A stretch of 64,000 nucleotides of DNA from NCBI GenBank assembly GCA_003988855.1, contig QYAI01000016.1:313648-377647 (forward strand), in the 5' to 3' direction. The notes under the pieces are model-generated. The model made no database searches, was not told where the DNA came from, and worked only from the letters and a program-made list of their open reading frames with translations. Made by a program: the position numbers and the translations under genes. Shown here one piece after another: positions 21,502 through 32,513 of this stretch. Numbering within the stretch: position 1 is the first letter of the stretch; each line of letters starts with the position of its first letter. The DNA is from Arachnopeziza araneosa. Its lineage: Eukaryota; Ascomycota; Leotiomycetes; Helotiales; Arachnopezizaceae.

Positions 21502-23150
21502 ATGTCGCAACACAAGGAGACTCACAACCTCGAGAAAGGAATCGACAATCACTCTAATTCCGAGGATGGAAACTTACATGTTTCCCATGTCGACCACTTG
21601 GAGGACGAGTCGCCCAAAGCAGCCATTGCTGGCGCTGGAAGACAAGAGGCACCCGCATTTTTAAGCAATTTGTCTCCCGAGGAAAGAATTGCCATTGAGG
21701 CGAAGCTGAAGAGAAAAATAGACCTGAGGTTATTGCCCATGATAATTCTGATGTATATCATGAATTACTTGGACCGGAATAACATTGCTGCGGCGAAATT
21801 GGCTGGCCTGCCCAAAGACTTACATCTCCATGGGACACAATTTCAGGTATGTGTAACTTATAATCTGAGTGACAACATACTGATCACGCCATATATAGAC
21901 CTCTGTCTCCATCCTTTTCGTTGGTTATCTTCTCATGCAGGTCCCGAGCAACCTTTTTTTGAACAAAATTGGCAAACCTGGTCTCTACCTTCCTGCATGT
22001 ATGATTGTCTGGGGTATTATCTCGACTTGCACTGCCGCTTGCCAGAGTTTCGGAGGACTCATTGCCTGCCGATTTTTCCTCGGATTTATCGAAGCCGCAT
22101 TCTTCCCAGGCGTTCTATATTATCTTTCCTGCTGGTATACTCGCAAAGAACTTGGTCTACGAACGGCCTTGTTCTACTCAGGCGCACTTATCAGCGGTGC
22201 TTTCTCTGGCCTTATAGCTGCAGGTGTCACAGCTCATATGGATGGTCTTCATGGACTGCGAGCATGGCGCTGGCTCTTCATCATCGAGGGGACAGTTACC
22301 GTTGGAATTGCCGGGCTCTCGTTATTCATCCTACCCAACTTTCCACGGACGACAACTTGGCTGACCAAAGAAGAGCGAGAACTAGCCGTGTGGCGTCTCC
22401 AAGAAGATGTTGGTCAGGATGATTGGCTTGATAGCGAGCACCAGTCCTTCGGAGCCGGGGCAAAACTGGCATTTTCGGATGCAAAGACATACGTCCTAGC
22501 AGTTCTCGTCTTCGGAATCGTGGCATCGGGATCCGTCACTAATTTTTTCCCGACCGTCGTAGCGACGTTGAAGTATTCCAATGTGAAAACTCTTCTTTTG
22601 ACTGCTCCACCATATGTGCTAGCGGTGATTACAACATATACAAATTCCTGGCATGCTGGTAAGCAATCAGTCAAAGACGCCCCACTTCCAAATACTGACT
22701 TCACTAGACCGAACTGGAGAACGTTTCTTCCATATTACCATTCCACTCTGCGTTGCAGTCGCTGCATTCATCCTCGCAGCAGCTACAACCAAGACAGCTC
22801 CAAGATATGTCGCGATGATGTTTATGGTTCCTGGTGTATATTCTGGATACGTCGTCAGTCTGGCATGGATATCAAACACCCTTCCTCGACCCCCATCAAA
22901 AAGAGCAGCGGCATTGGCGCTCATCAATGCTATTTCAAACGCCAGTTCAATTTATGCTTCTTACATGTATAGTTCCGGCGCGGCGCCGCGCTATCTCGTT
23001 GCCATGAGTGTCAATTGCGCAATGAGTGCAATGGCCATCCTAGCTGCAATTGTTTTGAGGTTTATGCTGGTGAGATTGAACAAGAGGCTTGATTCTGGAA
23101 TCAATGTTCCTGGAGCTATCAATTCCGGTGGATTCAGATTCAGAGTTTAG
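21502..23150 (+). CDS. MFS permease, Dal5/allantoate (anion:cation symporter) family
   Basis: Three exons: 21502-21846, 21899-22658 and 22708-23150, 515 residues. A hydrophilic N-terminus of about 70 residues precedes RKIDLRLLPMIILMYIMNYLDRNNI, the hallmark of the fungal ACS/Dal5 family (quoted here as the block at residues 70-95). LFVGYLLMQVPSN and RFFLGFIEAAFFPGVLY follow in the first half. NALC-type motif GYVVSLAWISNTLPRP lies in the second half. Relatives carry allantoate, pantothenate, biotin, nicotinate or dipeptides across the plasma membrane. The actual substrate cannot be read from the sequence. Confidence 0.92.
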
Positions 23151-23756
23151 ACAGAGAGTGCCAACGGACGGTTTCACGAGTTGGAAGTTAGCTTGCTTTT
23201 GTTAGTTCGAATATAAACTGAAAGTCAAAACACTTTTGCAAGTTCTATAACCTCTTTTTGTCTCAAAATAAATACTCGGAGCGTACCCGGAAATGCACTT
23301 CGGCTAGGCGTTTCAAACTTTTAAAAGGTAAATTTCTACTATTAGTGCCCCGATTATTGAACGATAAAGATCTCGGTATTCATAAAGCAACTTTCTAGAG
23401 ATTCGAATTCCTCTTTGCTCTGTAGATATTCTACGAAATTTGAGTGTTTTAAAGTTTCAGGTCAGCTTGATTTTTTACATCTCACCAATCACGAGACCCT
23501 CCAGGGAAGAGTCTCAATATCTTGACTACTTAATGGGAAGGACTTTCAATTTCGTGAAAAACAACAAAAGTCGTGTTTTCAACGCCACATGTAAGGAATC
23601 CCATATTTATTCATGATGCAGTACAAAATCTAAAAGCAAGAAACCAAATCTAGGACTTCTCTCCGATATATATCTGATTGAAACTCCCAGGTAAAACCCA
23701 AACCAACCCTTTCTCCTCTTAAGCCCTCTGTCACCTCCATATCATCCGATAGCATT
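23151..23756. other. Intergenic between convergent genes, nothing recognised
   Basis: AT-rich 3' flanks of the permease and of the small secreted protein. No frame of interest. Confidence 0.5.
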
Positions 23757-24391
23757 TCAAGAGCCGGGAAGTGAAGTGAGTTTGGTCGGAGGCGTGGTCT
23801 TCACAACGACGGGGAATGAGTTAGCTGGCGGAGTTGCGGTTGCACTTTTCCAATAAAGCCCAAAGGTGTCATTAAAAGAGGTCGGAACACCCCAGAACAT
23901 CAACTCATAATTAGCAGAGCTCGCAGCATACGCAACTGATGAACCAAAGAAGGCGAATCCTGTTGTGACTCCTCCAGATGGTAGTGCGCTGCTAGTGGAG
24001 GTGAAACCAGCCTGCTCAACTGAATCGGATGCTGGAAGTATGTAAAGAGTCTCAGTCTGGTTGAACGAAACATTCGAGCTGAACGCCGTCACTGTCCACG
24101 GGACTGTCGTATCCGTGGTGTCGAGAGAAAAAACGACGTCCGTTACAACACTTGCGTTGAGTCCAGATGAATTCGCACCGAAGTATGCGAGTCCTGTTCT
24201 CGTTGTTAGAGCGATTTTTTTTCAGTATGTTGGAACCTACCATCTGCATAGAAGATCGGGGAGCCGTTCGCATCACCTCCATACACATACAATGTCACGT
24301 CTGATTGGGTGGCTCTCTTCTCTGCCAACTTCTTTGCAGTAACCAAGGAGAAGAGCGACAGTAGTGCCGAAGCAGTGCGCAACAGAAACAT
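23757..24391 (-). CDS. Small secreted protein of unknown function
   Basis: Two exons: 24391-24241 and 24193-23757, 195 residues. A signal peptide is clear (MFLLRTASALLSLFSLVTA), followed by a possible dibasic KKLAEKR pro-region. The mature part begins VTLYVYGGDANGSPIFYADG and is rich in small residues with several N-glycosylation sequons (NSS, NAS, NVS, NQT, NDT). It has no cysteine pairs, GPI signal or catalytic motif that I can name. It is probably an extracellular beta-rich protein. I recall similar anonymous proteins in Leotiomycetes, but no function. Confidence 0.82.
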
Positions 24392-25983
24392 AGCGAAGGA
24401 ATGAAATGATTTAGAAAGGTGACTTGAACGAGTGAGAAAGTAATGGAAGAGTTGTTTGGCTAATTTGAACGCAGAGATCAGTCTGTTATATATCCCGATT
24501 TACTCCATTTAGGAGGCCATAATTTCTGCTCCACTCGACCCATTACTCATTAAAACTTGATGTCGACTCATCGCTATCTCAATCCACCTTCTGGTTAGCA
24601 TAGTCGAAGTCATGGACATGGTCGACGGAGAAGGTGACGACTTCAACTCGTTGAGGTCTTCGCCAGCGACATGGGGAAGTTTCAAACCACAACGTCTGTC
24701 ATCATGGGTAGTTTTCCCAACCTTGGTGCATCTCGAGGCTTTCTTGGTGGATAGCAAGGCAGATTCCAAGCTGGAGATCTGCCAGTCGTGGATCTGTTTG
24801 TGTACAATGTAACCACGTGATCTCGCTTCAGACCCCTATTCCTTGCGAGGTTCCAGAATAGCATCAAACTTGCCCTGTGCTCTCGGAATGTGCATCATGA
24901 TAGGCTTTAGAAGCGGCTTTTACCGCAGTATGGTATACGCATACAGATTACTCTGTATCATCAGCCACAGTCGATCTCCCCCACAGCATCTCATGTTTTC
25001 TTTGGTCTTCTGACGACGCGCTCAAGGATGAACGCGTACATGCCGGTGCAGATCATCCTATCATTGGCTTGATTTTTGTTCCAAGTCAGTTGAGTTTTCT
25101 AAAACACGGCATTTGGATTAAGCTTAGGTCAAAGCTTTGTCCAGGTCTTCTGCTTGTTTTTACAAGAATTATATGGTGTTTAGGCTTCGTGGAGAATGCT
25201 CTTATTTACTGTTACTTGAGATTCCTCTATCCTATCAATCAGGTCAGATTTTCAAGTATTGCGAGTCTATTTCTCAATTAAGAATGGGAAATTCTTAAAA
25301 AAAAAAGTGTAATATCAGTCTTAGTGATACGGAGTACATAGGCGGAGTCCAAGTGGACGGACAACTGAGCAGCTTTTCATAGCACTTCCAAAATTGCATA
25401 ATAGCTTATATCCTGTGATAATTTTCGGTGGTTTCCAGAATGTGGTATCTTATTTCCACCTATGTTCTGTAGATCTTCAAAAGTAGGATCAGCTATTCAT
25501 ATTGGTGACGTTAGCAATTCGACAACTTCTTCAACAAACAAGGCAAGGTTCTCCCTGTTGTTTTAGGGCTTCGTCTAGAAAGTCCGGGGCTAAAGCTGGA
25601 TAGACAGGGGCGACTGTTAAAATCAACAGATTTGTGTATCGTTCGTCATCAGATAACGAGGCTGAGGGTGCCAGGAGCCGCATGAAAGTGCACACTCATG
25701 ATGCTCCGGAGAACGTCAGGATGGATGGGATGGTCATCCTAAATTTAGGAAGTTGTTTCGAATCATGCTGGTTGATGTCTTCCGTACTCTTCTGTATTGG
25801 GTGTGGTATTCTCTTTGTTTGGATCCAAGACCGAAAATGATTGAGGCTTACCTACAACGATGAGTTGTATAAGAAGTAGACTCGATCTCCTCATTAATGG
25901 ACATCATCAGCATCAACCAATCACTCATTTATTTCATTGAAATAACTCTATCGTTTCATTTCTTTTCATCTCTTTGCATCATT
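24392..25983. other. 1.6 kb gene-free stretch
   Basis: No coding region is supported. It contains a CACGTG near 24813 and an A-run near 25300. The last 100 bases before the laccase are AT/pyrimidine-rich, as expected of a promoter and leader. Confidence 0.5.
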
Positions 25984-27929
25984 ATGCATCTCCTACCTTC
26001 TTTGGTGGCTGCAAGCCTAGCTTTCTTCTCAGTCGCTTCTGCTGCTCCTCGTGTCTCAAACCTTGGAAAAAGGTGTACAAACTCTGCTACAGATCGCTCC
26101 TGCTGGGGAGACTATGATACATCCACCGATTATTACACTGAAGTTCCTGATACTGGAGTTACTAGAGAGGTTAGTCTTAGCATTTCATGGTGGATTAATA
26201 AATTAACTTTCATAGTATTACCTGGAATTGGTAAACACTACAACTGCTCCTGATGGAGTTTCTAGAGACGTGCTCTTAGTCAACGGAACATTTCCTGGCC
26301 CAACTCTGTTTGCTGATTGGGGGGACACTGTTGTTGTTACACTCTATGTTAGTATTGAGACTGGCTTGTTTCTATCCCGCAAATTATCTTGGGACTCTCT
26401 GCTAACACTATCCTAGAACGGACTTACAAATAACGGAACGGGCCTTCATTTCCACGGCATCAGACAAAACTTCACCAACCAAAATGACGGAGTGCCATCC
26501 ATCACGCAATGCCCGGTTGCTCCAGGCGAGAGCATCACTTACACCTGGAGAGCAACGCAATACGGCCATACCTGGTATCACTCTCATTTTGCACTTCAAG
26601 CTTGGGAAGGCGTTCTTGGAGGCATCGTTATCAACGGACCGTCCACTGCCAACTATGACAATGATGCAGGTGTCTTATTCCTCAACGACTGGACTCACGA
26701 GACTGCAGATGCCATCTATATAAGCGCTGAGTCCTCAGGACCACCTACTCTAGACGTTAGTGGTTGCCATCTCCTCATTGCTTCAATTTCAGTGTTGACA
26801 TATCATAGAATGGATTGATCAATGGCACGAATGTCTATGGAGATTTAGGAGCGCGGTTCAACATGACTGTAACTGCAGGAGAGTCTTACAGAATTCGTTT
26901 GGTCAATGGAGCAATTGATACACATTTCAAGTTCATGTAAGCCACAGCAACTTCTATGATGAAAATAGTTTCTTGATGCTGACAGACTACAGGATTGACT
27001 CCCATAAAATGACGGCATGTTCTCAAGTAAACACTGAGTGACCTCTTGCTAACAACAACTAGGTCATGGCTACAGATCTCGTCCCTATCGTCCCATACGA
27101 AACAACCGTTCTGAGCATCGGCATGGGTCAACGCTACGACATCGTAGTCAACGCCTCCGAATCATCAGGTAATTTCTGGATCCGTGCCGTTCCCCAAACC
27201 TCCTGCTCCGACAACGACAGCGCGGATAACATCATGGGAATATTGAAGTACGACAGCACCAACACCACCGAGCCGGATAGCACCGCATATACATACACGG
27301 ACAGCTGTGACGACGAAGACATGAGCAGTCTCGTCCCCTACCTCTCATTAGACGCCAGTAGTGCCTCCACCCAGGACGACTTCGCCGTCACCGTTGGGAA
27401 AACAGACAACCTCTTCAAATGGTCCTTGAACGGAACCACCTTTGTCGCAGAATGGGACGACCCAACCCTCCTCCAAGTCTACAATGGCAACACCAGCTAC
27501 ACCACGGCGTCGCACGTCATCGACCTCCCCACCGCCGACGAATGGGTCTACTTCATCATCGAGACGACCATAACGGTGCCTCACCCCATCCACCTCCACG
27601 GCCACGACTTCAGCCTCCTGGCACAAGGATCCGGCACTTATGACTCCTCGACCGTGAGCTTGACCCTGACGAACCCGCCACGCAGAGATGTCGCCATGCT
27701 GCCCTCCGCCGGCTACCTCGTGATTGCTTTCCAGACGGACAACCCGGGCGCCTGGCTCATGCACTGCCATATTGGATGGCACACCTCCGAAGGCTTCGCG
27801 CTGCAGCTGGTCGAGAGGTATGATGAAATCGCCGCGCTGATTGATTATGATTCCTTGAACGCATCCTGTGCGGCTTGGCATACGTATACGAGCACTGATG
27901 CTGTTGTGGAGGATGATTCCGGCGTGTAA
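25984..27929 (+). CDS. Laccase (multicopper oxidase), secreted
   Basis: Six exons: 25984-26169, 26216-26347, 26417-26755, 26809-26936, 26993-27014 and 27063-27929, 557 residues. The intron after the 22-nt exon 5 is GC-AG; this choice preserves HKMTVMATDLVPI. A signal peptide (MHLLPSLVAASLAFFSVASA) is present. All four copper motifs are intact: HFHGIRQ, WYHSHF, HPIHLHGHDF and HCHIGWHTSEGF. The protein ends in DSGV, the C-terminal plug typical of ascomycete laccases. The residue ten after the T1 cysteine is Phe, where ascomycete laccases I know have Leu. It oxidises phenols with O2 outside the cell. Whether it serves lignin, melanin or detoxification is not shown. Confidence 0.95.
27015..27062 (+). 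other. GC-AG intron in the laccase gene
   Basis: The intron starts GCATGT and ends CAACAACTAG, 48 nt, with CTAAC-type branch sequence. An alternative GT donor six codons downstream would give a 36-nt intron and add four residues to a conserved block, so GC-AG is preferred. Confidence 0.6.
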
Positions 27930-28353
27930 AGGTTTTATATACACCATTTCTGTTTTGTGGATGAGACCCGTGTCACCATTTTTCTAGAGAGAGTCTTTCA
28001 TTGTATGGTAGATGTCTTCTTTTGTTAACAGTTTTTGTGTATTAAATAGATTTTTGGGATGCTAGACTATTTGATCCTCTCGCTGCCCAGGAGTTGATTC
28101 ACTTAAGAGTGTTGAAAGGTTAAGGTTAGTAGTGCTGACCGTCAATAATATAAGCTCTTACAAATATCCAAATTTTCAAGAGGTGCATAATCGTCTTAGA
28201 GATGAAGGCAAGCGTATATGGCCTAAGAAATCAGATGATTGCATAAAACTCTTCTAATCAAAGAGGTCGTTTAATAAGAGAAGAGACACCAAAGTCCATA
28301 GCAAATTACTAATCTCTTTATTCTATTCTTCACCTAATGTCTACATTACAATT
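27930..28353. other. Intergenic between convergent genes, nothing recognised
   Basis: AT-rich 3' flanks of the laccase and glutathione reductase genes. Confidence 0.5.
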
Positions 28354-29912
28354 CTACTTCAATGTGACCAACTCCTCAGCACTGGTAGGATGAATAGCGA
28401 CACAGCTATCAAAATCCGCCTTGGTAGCACCCATCTTAATAGCTACTCCAAAACCTTGCAACATCTCACCACTGCCTAAACCTAAAATATGCAATCCAAC
28501 AACCTTCTCATCCGGACCTTGACAGATGAGTTTGTACTTTGTTGGACCCTTGTCTTCCATCTCCATCATAGCATAATACATAGCTGTGAAGCTGGTATTG
28601 TAGATTTTGAGGTTCTCTTTACCGTATTTCTCGATGGCTTGGGGTTCGGTTAGGCCAATGGTGCCGACCTCAGGGTGAGCGAAGACGACGGAGGGGATGA
28701 GGTCGTAGTTTAGTTTTGAAGCTTTGAACTTCTCGGGACCGAAGAGGCGGTCGCTGAGTTTGCGGCCAGCGGCGATGGCGACCGGAGTTAACTCGACTTT
28801 TCCTACCACGTCGCCAAGTGAGTAAATATTCTCTACGTTTGTATTTTGGTATTCGTCTGCAATGATCTGGCCCTTCTCGTTCTGTTTAACTCCAGCTTTG
28901 TCAAGTCCGAGATCTTCAACTTCTGGAGATCGACCGATAGCCCAGATCAGGTCATCTACATCTTCAAGCTTGCCCTCTCCGGTCGAGTCCTTGTAGTGGA
29001 GAGTGAGTTTGCCGTTGGCATCTTTCTCAACCTTACTCTGGCTCGAATTCTTGTGTATGTGAACTCCTAGCCTCTCATATTCAGCCGTAATTGCATCTTG
29101 GACCACAGGGTCAAATGTCCTCAAAACCTTGTCATATCGAATAAACAGATGCGTCTCCGTTCCGAGCGCATTGAACATTCCGGCAAACTCGACAGCAATA
29201 TATCCAGCACCAACGAGAGCGACCTTCTTGGGCTGCTTCTCTATATCGAAGAATCCATCACTGTTGGTTCCGTATTCCGAACCTGGGATATTCTGGGGAA
29301 TAGTAGGGTGTCCACCGACAGCGAGCAAGATTTTCTTTGCCTTGATAGTTTGTCTTGAGCCATCGTCCAGCACAACCTCTGCTTCGCCATTGCCGGTAAG
29401 ATGTGCCCGGCCATGGATATATTCTACTTTATCGTTTCCCAAGTTCTTCTCATAGATGCCGTTCAGTCGCTTGATGTAGGCATCCCGCTTCTTCTTAAAG
29501 CTTGGCCAGTCGAATGGTTTTGTCTCCTCTACGGAGAATCCGTACGCTTTGGCTTGGTGTATAGTCTCTGCAATGGCAGCCGCGTTGAAGGTAACCTTCT
29601 TGGGGACGCATCTGTCGCCGCATTAGCTACATCTCCCATGGCGGGGTAGCTTTTGGTAGCTCACCCAACATTCACACAGGTCCCGCCCAGTCTCTTACTC
29701 TCAACAGCAATTGTCTTTGCGCCATAATAGCCGCTGGCTCTTCTTGCAGATGCCAAACCACCGCTTCCACCACCGATAACCAGGTAGTCGCACTCTTTCG
29801 CGGGGATGGGAGCCATTGTCGCGTTTGCTGAAGAAAATTGGCGGGAGAGAGAAGAGAGTCTTGTATTAGCCGTCTTGGAAGCTACAAGCCGCGAAAGGAG
29901 GCTTCTGTGCAT
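28354..29912 (-). CDS. glr1: Glutathione reductase, probable mitochondrial/cytosolic dual form
   Basis: Two exons: 29912-29665 and 29611-28354, 501 residues. It reduces glutathione disulfide with NADPH. The FAD motif GGGSGG lies at 47-52. The redox pair is in GGTCVNVGC (Cys79, Cys84) and the intron falls between these two cysteines. The NADPH site has GAGYIAVEF followed by the basic residues of RYDKVLR. The C-terminal catalytic block HPTSAEELV is complete. The first 32 residues are basic, Ser/Arg-rich and resemble a mitochondrial presequence. A second ATG at codon 33 (29816) begins the core MAPIPAKECDYLV. In yeast GLR1 two starts give mitochondrial and cytosolic forms, so the same is likely here. 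Confidence 0.96.
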
Positions 29913-30358
29913 GGGGAAAGAAGGGAGACAGTAGAAGGGGCGTGGGATATGCGAGTTATAAGGCAAGGTGTGGTGACGTGCTTAGAGAGATACAGTGACG
30001 ATATTGGCCCTGGAGTCTGGGTCCAGCTCCTTCAAGATTACCAACGAATGTGAGGTCTAGACTGTTCTACCTTGTACCTGCATCAGAAAGTCTGGAAGTG
30101 ACAAATCTTTTTCATCCGATTCATGTTTTGTTTGCTATGCCCTTTGCGATGGGATTTTCATCATTCTGGAATCTTTTGCAGGGGAAGGTTGCCGAGCTTC
30201 GGATCTTGTTGATCTTTACTAAGCATTGCCCCGCCTAAGTTACTGTACAGTAGACCCCTCCTTCTAGCCTTGGACGAAGATTGGAGCTACAATCTTTTAT
30301 TACTATGATACATCGTTACATGTTTTCTTTCAATTTCCGTCTTCACTCGTCCTCTGTT
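29913..30358. other. Intergenic, nothing recognised
   Basis: Promoter side of the glutathione reductase gene and 3' flank of the CFEM gene. No coding content. Confidence 0.5.
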
Positions 30359-31197
30359 TCATACAGTCTCAAACGGCTTCACTGGCTCTCCCATCGTGCT
30401 GTGCGCATCCGATTTGTCTCTGCCCCATCCCTCATCCGTTTGGGAGTAGGGAGGCAGTTCGATATCATTTTGAAACGGTGCGGGTGGAGGTGCAGGAGCT
30501 AATGGACGTGATCTCGGCATCTTCGAAGCGTCTTCCATGGCTCGTTTCAACCCTTTCTTGCGCAAGAGATAGAAGAGGATGAGGAGGAGAGCAGCAACAA
30601 TGAGTACCCCAACCGCTATGGCCGTCTCTGCAAGTGTCGAAAGTCCTCCTATGTCTAGCTCAGGTGCGCCAGTCGCGGAGGCTTCTGATAATGAGATGTT
30701 AGCCAAAACGTATCCTCACTTTCGAACAAGCAGATATTGGTGTAGTCATAGACAGTATAACAGGATCGCAGACATACGAAGGCTTCCAGTAGCTGTAGGC
30801 GTGGCAGCCGCATAGATACTGCTGGATATCTCCGGGCATCCCACGGGATTTCTCTGTGCAATCGCGGGATCACTTCTGCTCCCAATCTGCCTGCAATAGC
30901 TCACCAAGTAATCATATGTTTCCGCTTCTTCCTCTGCTGTACAGTAGGGCTTGAAGCAACATGTGATATCGGCCCAAAATGCGGCGTCCTGACAGAAACA
31001 GGCGTCATCGCCACTGCAAAACCCGACTGACCCTGCGTCAAGGTATTTTGTTGTACAACTTTTCTAATGGAATATGTTAGTTAAGATGAGGATCGGGTCG
31101 TGTGCTATACCGCGCAGGATGGAGGAGCAGCGGGTGCTGAAATATTCTGAGCCAGGATACCCGTGGTAGCGATGACGAAAATGTAAAGAGAGAGCAT
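30359..31197 (-). CDS. CFEM-domain protein with a C-terminal transmembrane helix
   Basis: Three exons: 31197-31111, 31063-30778 and 30684-30359, 232 residues. A signal peptide (MLSLYIFVIATTGILAQ) precedes a cysteine-spaced CFEM-like module, PSCAKSC...GFC...CFCQD...CCFKPYC...YCRQIG, from about residue 26 to 96. A Thr/Ser-rich linker follows, then one membrane helix (TAIAVGVLIVAALLLILFYLL) and a basic RKKGLKR stop-transfer. The cytosolic tail of about 60 residues is Pro-rich. CFEM proteins of fungi bind haem or act as surface adhesins or receptors and usually carry a GPI anchor. This one has a true membrane span with an intracellular tail, suggesting a signalling or sensor role. Confidence 0.87.
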
Positions 31198-32197
31198 TAT
31201 GATTGGGACGTTTTCAGGTTAAAATGCCATTGAGCGCGAGTCAAAGACTTGAAGGTAAGGCGAGAATATGGATCTTCAACTTTCAGTGTCGAGAGTCATT
31301 GAGATTATCTGGGGCATCCACATCCCCGCCGAGGGAATGCGTCTGATAAGACAAGCTCTTTGTACTCCAGATCGGCCCACACCTTCCAATCAACAACTTC
31401 AACTGGAAGATCACAACCCCGCGCCACAGAGTAATAGAACCACTGACCATCTAGCACCGTTGCCAAGGAAAAGACACTTCCCGGGCTGGAGCTGGAGATG
31501 ATTGGCCGGCTCTGCTAGCTCAGTATGCATCTATCTGCATCTGATGATGTGCAACCACCACAACAATCTCACCCAATGAGAAGCGGCCGCGGATCTGAGT
31601 TGGTAGGACTATTCCTAAAGGATGACAATTAGTTGAGGCGATTGATATGTTTTAGAAGGTATTAAGTACAACTACACATGAGTCTTGAGAGAGAGAGAGA
31701 GAAGTTACAATGTGATATTTGACTTGGGAGAGGTCTGATGAACTAGTACTAGAAAGTGTCTATATAGACGGTCTTATGTTGAGCCGAGAGCACAAGTGCT
31801 ATGCTTATAGGCTATGCCTGCAGTAAATTCTGTCCTATCAAGAAGAAGGAAGAGTCGTGTAGAAAAATGTTGTTGGCACTTGGCCATGCTGTTTCTTACC
31901 GGAGCTGAACTTCTGGGTAGAATATCATGGCAATATAGAAGCGGTCCGTCAGGGACACTCCAGTCGCATTCAAAGGGGGAAAAATGGGTAAGAAACAACC
32001 GATGAAAACCTGGTCAGCCAAAATCCAAGGGTAGAGTGTTGTGAATAAGTTCGATATCAATAGTTCAATTGTAAAACCACGCGGTCTAAACACCTCATAC
32101 CGCGCATCCTATGCTCCTCGTAATGTCTAATCACCGAAACTCCGTCGTAACTCTGCATACGCTTTATCATCTTGGCCGAGATTCGGTAGCCGCTCGC
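31198..32197. other. 1 kb gene-free stretch with a GA microsatellite
   Basis: No gene is recognised. A (GA)n tract of about nine units lies at 31686-31703. The rest is unremarkable. Confidence 0.55.
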
Positions 32198-32513
32198 CTA
32201 CTTCCCTCCTTTGCTAGAAGCCTCTCCGGCCTTCTTTGCGTCGGCTAGACCGGGTTAGCCGTCTTCTCTCTGGGGTAAAACATCTGGACTCACCAGCAGC
32301 CTGCTTCTCCCTCATCTTTTGGGCAACCTTTTCCTTCTCGCGCTGCATCTCAGCTCCAGACATGCTGTTTGATTTCTTCTACGAGACCAAAAACATTAGC
32401 AGGAGGTTTGAGAGAGATTGCGTGGCAAGATGCCAACCGGGGTCCCTTACTTCAGAAGCCATCTTCTTCTGAGTAGCCTCACGAGCCTTATCTCTCTGGT
32501 TTCCTCTAGCCAT
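32198..32513 (-). CDS. 4F5/SERF-family small basic protein
   Basis: Three exons: 32513-32451, 32378-32294 and 32244-32198, giving 64 residues. The N-terminus MARGNQRDKAREATQKK is the signature of the 4F5 family (SERF/MOAG-4-like). The middle is a charged helix, EMQREKEKVAQKMREKQ, and the C-terminus AKKAGEASSKGGK is Lys-rich. SERF proteins bind RNA and promote amyloid formation in other organisms. The cellular role in filamentous fungi is not settled. The reading frame is too split to appear as one long ORF. Confidence 0.9.

Noticed and set aside
27001..27062. 36-nt GT-AG intron in place of the GC-AG intron of the laccase
   Set aside because: It is shorter than all other introns here and would add four residues to a conserved strand; kept only as an alternative.
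27348..27947. 199-residue minus-strand frame
   Set aside because: Shadow of the laccase coding strand; no domain.
31686..31703. GA microsatellite as regulatory element
   Set aside because: Short simple repeats of this length are common and nothing nearby supports a function.
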